Of a stretch of DNA of 64,000 nucleotides, positions 59,260-64,000 are shown one piece after another. Below the pieces are notes generated by a model, which saw only the letters and a list, made by a program, of their open reading frames with translations, did no database searches and had not been told where the DNA came from. Location of the stretch: assembly GCF_011090165.1 (NCBI RefSeq), contig NZ_JAADJT010000001.1:1-64000 (forward strand). Direction: 5' to 3'. Each line of letters starts with the position of its first letter. Position 1 is the first letter of the stretch. The translations under genes were made by a program, and so were the position numbers. This DNA is from Duganella aceris (GTDB lineage: Bacteria > Pseudomonadota > Gammaproteobacteria > Burkholderiales > Burkholderiaceae_D).

Positions 59260-60665
59260 CCACCGTACCCATGACCACCAAAAAATTCAAGCTGCCGCAC
59301 ACCTTCGTCCTGTTGTTCCTGATCCTGGCCATGATCGCGGCGGCGACCTGGCTGGTCCCCGGCGGCAAATACGACACCCACCTGGTCGACGGCAAGCAGC
59401 TGATCGTGCCGGACAGCTTCCACTACGTGCCGAGCGCGCCGCAAGGGCTGGTGGCGCTGATCAAGGCGCCGATCAAGGGCTTCGTCGAAGCGGCGCAGAT
59501 CATCGGCTTCGTGCTGATCGTCGGCGGCGCCTTCGCCGTGCTGCAGAAGACCGAGGCGGTCGACTCGATGATCCGGGCGCTGGCGCGCGCGCACAAGGAT
59601 TCGGTGTTGATCCAGAAGGCGCTGATCCCGGTGTTCGTCACCATGTTCTCGATCGGCGGCGCCACCTTCGGCATGAACGAGGAAGCCATACCGTTTATAC
59701 TGATTTTCGTGCCGCTGGCGCTGGCCCTGGGCTACGACACCATCACCGGCGTCTCGATCCCCTTCCTCGGCTCGCAGGTCGGCTTCGGCGCCGCCTTCCT
59801 CAACCCGTTCAACGTCGGCATCGCGCAGGGCATCGCCGGCGTGCCGGTGTTTTCCGGCTGGGGCTACCGCCTGATCGCCTGGAGCATCGCCACCGCCGTC
59901 ACGGTGCTGTTCCTGATGTGGTACGCGGCGCGGGTCAAGAAGAATCCCGAACTCAGTCCGACCTACGCGCTGGACCAGGAGAAACGCCGCGAACAGCCGC
60001 ACGGCCTGGGCGAACTGCACGGCATGACCGCGCGCCACAAGCGGGTGCTGTGGATCTTCGTCGGCGCGCTGGCGATCATGGTGGGCGGCGTGGTGCAGTA
60101 CGGCTGGTACATCGACGAAATCGCCGCGCTGTTCCTGACCATGGGCGTGGTGATCGGCCTGGTGGGGCGGCTCGACTCGACCCAGATCGTCGAAGGCTTC
60201 ATCCAGGGCGCGCGCGACCTGGTGGGCACGGCGCTGGTGATCGCGCTGGCGCGCGGCACCATGATTCTGGCGCGCGACGCGCACATCATCGACACCATGC
60301 TGCACGGGCTGACGCCGCTGGTGCAGTCGGCGCACCCGATCTTCACCGCGTGGAAGATGTTCGGCATCCAGACCGTGATCAACTTCTTCATCCACTCCGG
60401 CACCGGCCAGGCCGCGCTGACGATGCCGATCATGGCGCCGCTGGCCGACCTGGTGGGCGTGACGCGGCAGACCGCGATCCTGGCGTTCCAGTTCGGCGAG
60501 CTGACCACGCCGATGATCCCGACCTCCGGCATCACGGTCGGCGTGCTGGCGCTGGCGCGGGTGCCGTGGATCACCTGGGCCAAGTGGATGATCCCGCTGC
60601 AACTGATCTACGCGGTGATGGCGATGGCGCTGCTGGTGCCGCCGGTGCTGATGAACTGGCAGTAG
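59256..60665 (+). CDS. YfcC-family permease
   Basis: A 469-residue inner-membrane carrier with about eleven helices. It contains the YfcC signatures GFVEAAQIIGFVLIVGGAFAVLQKT, MFSIGGATFGMNEEAIPF and FHSGTG-type NFFIHSGTGQAALTMPIMAPL. Family members move amino acids, dipeptides or dicarboxylates. Coupled translation with the CphZ-like gene suggests it imports beta-Asp-Arg or a product of it. Confidence 0.87.
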   Translation: MTTVPMTTKKFKLPHTFVLLFLILAMIAAATWLVPGGKYDTHLVDGKQLIVPDSFHYVPSAPQGLVALIKAPIKGFVEAAQIIGFVLIVGGAFAVLQKTEAVDSMIRALARAHKDSVLIQKALIPVFVTMFSIGGATFGMNEEAIPFILIFVPLALALGYDTITGVSIPFLGSQVGFGAAFLNPFNVGIAQGIAGVPVFSGWGYRLIAWSIATAVTVLFLMWYAARVKKNPELSPTYALDQEKRREQPHGLGELHGMTARHKRVLWIFVGALAIMVGGVVQYGWYIDEIAALFLTMGVVIGLVGRLDSTQIVEGFIQGARDLVGTALVIALARGTMILARDAHIIDTMLHGLTPLVQSAHPIFTAWKMFGIQTVINFFIHSGTGQAALTMPIMAPLADLVGVTRQTAILAFQFGELTTPMIPTSGITVGVLALARVPWITWAKWMIPLQLIYAVMAMALLVPPVLMNWQ

Positions 60666-60778
60666 GAAAACCGCGCCGGCGATGTTTTCAGTGATCGAAA
60701 AGATAATGTTGACGTATTTTAGGGCAGCTTGCGGTTTATAATCGATGCCGACAAAACGCGCAAACCACTTTCCCCATT

Positions 60779-62176
60779 ATGACTGCACAACTCTCCAAAA
60801 AATCCGAAGCCTGGTCGGCCCGCTTCAATGAACCGGTCTCGGACCTGGTCAAACGCTACACCGCCTCGGTGTTCTTCGACAAGCGCCTGGCCAAGGCCGA
60901 CATCCAGGGCTCGCTGGCCCACGCCGAAATGCTGGCCGCGCAAGGCATCATCAGCGCCGCCGACCGCGCCGAAATCGAACGCGGCATGGCGCAGATCGGC
61001 GCCGAGATCGAAGCCGGCCAGTTCGAATGGCTGCTCGACCTGGAAGACGTCCACCTCAACATCGAAAAACGCCTGACCGAACTGGTGGGCGACGCCGGCA
61101 AGCGCCTGCACACCGGCCGCTCCCGCAACGACCAGGTGGCGACCGACATCCGCCTCTACGTGCGCGCCGCCATCGACGACGTGGTCGAACTGCTGCACGC
61201 GCTGCGCGCCGCGCTGACCGACCTGGCCGAGAAAAACGCCGACACCATCATGCCCGGCTTCACCCACATGCAGGTGGCGCAGCCGATCACCTTCGGCCAC
61301 CACATGCTGGCCTACGTCGAAATGTTCGGCCGCGACGCCGAGCGCATGGCCGACTGCCGCAAGCGCGTCAACCGCCTGCCGCTGGGCGCCGCCGCGCTGG
61401 CCGGCACCACCTTCCCGATCGACCGCGAACGCGTGGCCAGGACGCTGGGCTTTGACGATGTCTGCCACAACTCGCTGGACGCCGTCTCCGACCGCGACTT
61501 CGCCATCGAATTCACCGCCGCCGCCTCGCTCATCATGACCCACATCTCGCGCATGTCGGAGGAACTGGTGATCTGGATGAGCCCACGGGTCGGCTTCATC
61601 GACATCGCCGACCGCTTCTGCACCGGCTCGTCGATCATGCCGCAAAAGAAAAACCCGGACGTGCCGGAACTGGCGCGCGGCAAGACCGGCCGCGTCTACG
61701 GTCACCTGATGGGCCTTTTGACCCTGATGAAGGGCCAGCCGCTGGCCTACAACAAGGACAACCAGGAAGATAAAGAGCCGCTGTTCGACACCGTCGACAC
61801 CGTGGTCGACACGCTGCGCATCTTCGCCGACATGGCCGGCGGCATCAGCGTCAAGCCGGAAGCGATGCGCGCCGCCGCGCTGCAAGGCTACGCCACCGCC
61901 ACCGACCTGGCCGACTATCTGGTCAAGAAAGGCCTGCCGTTCCGCGACGCCCACGAAGCCGTGGCCCACGCCGTGCGCGCCTGCGACGACCTGAAGATCG
62001 ACCTGGCCGAGATGACGCTGGAGCAGCTGCGCGCCTTCTCGACGCTGATCGAGGACGACGTGTTCGCCGTGCTGACGCTGGAAGGCTCGGTCGCCGCGCG
62101 CGACCACGTCGGCGGCACCGCGCCGAACCAGGTGCGCAAAGCCATCGCCCGCGTGCGCGCGCAGCTGGCCGAGTAA
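60779..62176 (+). CDS. argH: argininosuccinate lyase
   Basis: The last enzyme of arginine synthesis, splitting argininosuccinate to arginine and fumarate. The 465-residue protein has the fumarase/aspartase superfamily loop [29 protein letters not shown] and [10 protein letters not shown]. It lies 113 bases after the YfcC gene and may have its own promoter. Placement beside the proposed cyanophycin locus may be coincidence. A GC-rich 10-bp stem (62189-62198/62212-62221) follows but has no T-tract. Confidence 0.97.
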   Translation: MTAQLSKKSEAWSARFNEPVSDLVKRYTASVFFDKRLAKADIQGSLAHAEMLAAQGIISAADRAEIERGMAQIGAEIEAGQFEWLLDLEDVHLNIEKRLTELVGDAGKRLHTGRSRNDQVATDIRLYVRAAIDDVVELLHALRAALTDLAEKNADTIMPGFTHMQVAQPITFGHHMLAYVEMFGRDAERMADCRKRVNRLPLGAAALAGTTFPIDRERVARTLGFDDVCHNSLDAVSDRDFAIEFTAAASLIMTHISRMSEELVIWMSPRVGFIDIADRFCTGSSIMPQKKNPDVPELARGKTGRVYGHLMGLLTLMKGQPLAYNKDNQEDKEPLFDTVDTVVDTLRIFADMAGGISVKPEAMRAAALQGYATATDLADYLVKKGLPFRDAHEAVAHAVRACDDLKIDLAEMTLEQLRAFSTLIEDDVFAVLTLEGSVAARDHVGGTAPNQVRKAIARVRAQLAE

Positions 62177-62348
62177 GCCCCCACCACCCGCCGGGCGCAG
62201 GTCACCACCAAGCGCCCGGCGCGGCAAAAAATCCCCTCTCCTGTTGAGCTAGCACAGAACCTCCCCGGCGCGCGCGTTCTAGCGTGATCCCATGGCGGAC
62301 CGGCACATCATTCGATGCCCGCCGGAATGCCGAACCTGGGAGGATGAC

Positions 62349-64000
62349 ATGAACCAACACACACTCTTGCTAGTCGCCTGCCTGCTTGCGGCCCCGTTGC
62401 GCGCGGCGGAACTTCAACTGATGTCGGCGCCGGTCCGCATCGCCACGCCGCAGGAGAGCGCGGGCCTGGTGTCGCGCCTGTCGACGCTGGACCACCGCCA
62501 GGGGCTGGGCGCCGACTACAGCTTCCGCATCAGCAGCCAGCACCCCGGCGTGACCGGGCAAAAGATCACGCGCGCGCAGCACACCTACAAAGGCCTGCGC
62601 GTGCTGGGCTCCGAATCGGTGGTGGTGACCAACCCCGCCGGCGAGATCGTCGGCGTCTCGATCGCCGACCGCCGCCCCGGCCTGGCGCCGAGCGCGGTGA
62701 CGCCGGGCGGCGCGCCCACGCCCGACACGCCCGCCGCGCCCGCCACGCCGGCCGACACCGCGCCGGCCATCGGCACCGACGAAGCGATCCGCATCGCGGT
62801 GCGGGCGATCGCGCCGCGCGGCACGCACCGCTGGCCGCCCAGCGCCGAGCTGCTGATCTATCCGGTGATGAAAACGGTGCGCGCGCCGTCGGCCGCCGGC
62901 AAGTCCGAGGAGCAATTGAACGCCACCGACCTGCAGGAAGTGGTCGACCGCTACGCGCTGGCCTACCTGGTGCAGCTACGGATGGCGCAGGACGGCAAGG
63001 TGATCTACTTCGACGTCGTGGTCGACGCCCGCACCGGCGCCATCATCCAGCAGTGGCCCGCGCTGCAAACGGTGATCGGCAGCGGCAACAGCCAGTACAA
63101 CGGCGTGGTGCCGATCAACACCACGCTGTCCGGCGCCGGCTACCAGATGCTGGACGCCTCGCGCGGCGCAGGCGGCAAGTTCGGCGCGATGGCGATCACC
63201 AACGCCAACCACAGTTCGCCGAACAACCCCGACCCCGGCGGCATCTACACCAACGCCGGCAACACCTGGGGCGACGGCCAGCAGTACAACGGCGGCAGCA
63301 CCAGCAACGCCAACGGCCAGACGGCGGCGGTCAACGCGCTGTGGGGCTTGATGAACACCTACGACACCAACAAGAACGTGCTCGGATGGCAGTCGCTGGA
63401 CGGGAACAACACCGCCACCTACATCGCCGCCCACGTCGGCACCGGCTACGACAACGCCTTCTACGACGACAGCTGCCGCTGCATGTACATCGGCGACGGC
63501 GACTTCTTCCTCAGCCTCGGCTCGATCGACGTGATCGGCCACGAGATGTCGCACGGCGTGACGGCCGCCACGGCGGACCTGATCTACGCCGGCGAATCGG
63601 GCGGCTTGAACGAATCGAACTCCGATATCGGCGGCGAGATGGTCGAAGCCTACGCGCGCAATGGCGGCAGCGGCGGCGCGATACCGGCCGCCGGCAACGA
63701 CTGGATGATGGGCAAGGAGATCAGCCGCAGCGGCGAACCGCTGCGCTGGATGTACAAGCCGCACAAGGACGGCAGCAGCCCGGACGCCTGGAGCGTCAAC
63801 CTGAAGAACCTCGACGTGCACTATTCGAGCGGACCGAATAACCGCATGTTCTACTTCCTGTCGCAGGGCTCCAGCGCCGATCCCGCCAGCGACTACCACA
63901 GCCCCTTCCTGGTCAGGACGCCGGCCGCGATGACCGGTATCGGCAGCGACAAGGCCTACCGCATCTGGTTCAAGGCGCTGACCACCAAGTTCACCTCCTC
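62349..64000 (+). CDS. thermolysin-like M4 metalloprotease (cut by window end)
   Basis: The first 550 codons of an open frame that runs off the end. It has a signal peptide (LLAAPLRAAE), an FTP/PepSY propeptide, and a Pro/Thr/Ala-rich stretch (about residues 117-136). The catalytic domain has HEMSH (H398, E399, H402) and the third ligand E422 in GGLNESNSD. The 20-residue H-to-E spacing equals thermolysin. GGGAGG lies 5 bases before the ATG. It would be a secreted endopeptidase matured by self-cleavage. Confidence 0.92.
   Translation, partial: MNQHTLLLVACLLAAPLRAAELQLMSAPVRIATPQESAGLVSRLSTLDHRQGLGADYSFRISSQHPGVTGQKITRAQHTYKGLRVLGSESVVVTNPAGEIVGVSIADRRPGLAPSAVTPGGAPTPDTPAAPATPADTAPAIGTDEAIRIAVRAIAPRGTHRWPPSAELLIYPVMKTVRAPSAAGKSEEQLNATDLQEVVDRYALAYLVQLRMAQDGKVIYFDVVVDARTGAIIQQWPALQTVIGSGNSQYNGVVPINTTLSGAGYQMLDASRGAGGKFGAMAITNANHSSPNNPDPGGIYTNAGNTWGDGQQYNGGSTSNANGQTAAVNALWGLMNTYDTNKNVLGWQSLDGNNTATYIAAHVGTGYDNAFYDDSCRCMYIGDGDFFLSLGSIDVIGHEMSHGVTAATADLIYAGESGGLNESNSDIGGEMVEAYARNGGSGGAIPAAGNDWMMGKEISRSGEPLRWMYKPHKDGSSPDAWSVNLKNLDVHYSSGPNNRMFYFLSQGSSADPASDYHSPFLVRTPAAMTGIGSDKAYRIWFKALTTKFTS

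Noticed and set aside
62189..62221. GC-rich stem after argH as terminator
   Set aside because: The 10-bp stem is real, but it is followed by GCGGCAAAAA rather than T, so I do not list it as an intrinsic terminator.

Overview
The window is GC-rich, densely coding DNA from a betaproteobacterium of the Burkholderiales, most likely an Oxalobacteraceae member of the Massilia/Duganella type. This rests on the family mix: nrdAB, the pilSR-ampD block, ffh, proS-rppH-DUF1841-cytochrome c, kdp, parEC and argH, together with TorF porins and secreted peptidases. It is inferred, since no rRNA or other marker gene is present. I see no tRNA, rRNA, CRISPR array, prophage or intact insertion sequence.

Layout. 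0-4.5 kb: class Ia ribonucleotide reductase (nrdA-nrdB) with two well-spaced NrdR-type boxes upstream. 4.5-9.5 kb: one overlapping minus-strand run, ccsA-like, PP0621-like, pilS, pilR, ampD. 9.6-16.7 kb: an ABC importer, an NHL-repeat lipoprotein, an M48 protease and a DUF898 membrane protein, lying between ccsA and ffh. 16.8-23.3 kb: ffh, a SWIB protein with a histone-H1-like tail, a lytic transglycosylase, proS, rppH, DUF1841 and two small cytochromes c. 23.5-28.1 kb: MoxR ATPase, GNAT and CoxE-type VWA genes, then a small hydrolase/ABM/DJ-1 run. 28.2-36.6 kb: the complete kdp potassium-uptake operon, including kdpF and an extra 30-residue microprotein, with kdpD and kdpE. 36.8-40.1 kb: a DapA-like aldolase, a ParA-like protein without a Walker A lysine, a TorF porin, a ParA-like ATPase and a small ACT-like protein. 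40.3-44.8 kb: parE-parC. 44.9-47.7 kb: an Ala/Lys-rich secreted protein, an RHH/RAMA-like protein and an M64 peptidase.

Two regions stand out as systems. At 47.8-52.4 kb is a bufferin-type (DUF692/MNIO) RiPP locus: DoxX, precursor 1 (4 Cys), alpha/beta hydrolase, precursor 2 (6 Cys), DUF692 enzyme, DUF2063 partner and a Tat-exported hydrolase. At 52.5-60.7 kb are two tandem secreted cyanophycinases, a TonB-dependent receptor, an M14 aspartoacylase-like enzyme resembling the beta-Asp-Arg hydrolase CphZ/AotO, and a YfcC-type permease. Together these look like a pathway for scavenging external cyanophycin, and argH lies next to it. The window ends inside a thermolysin-like M4 protease.

Three long near-perfect palindromes (22.5, 26.1 and 28.2 kb) share a core and lie directly at stop codons. 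They look like a dispersed REP-like family. Coordinates and motifs were read by eye; no homology search or folding program was run, so family names rest on motif recognition.
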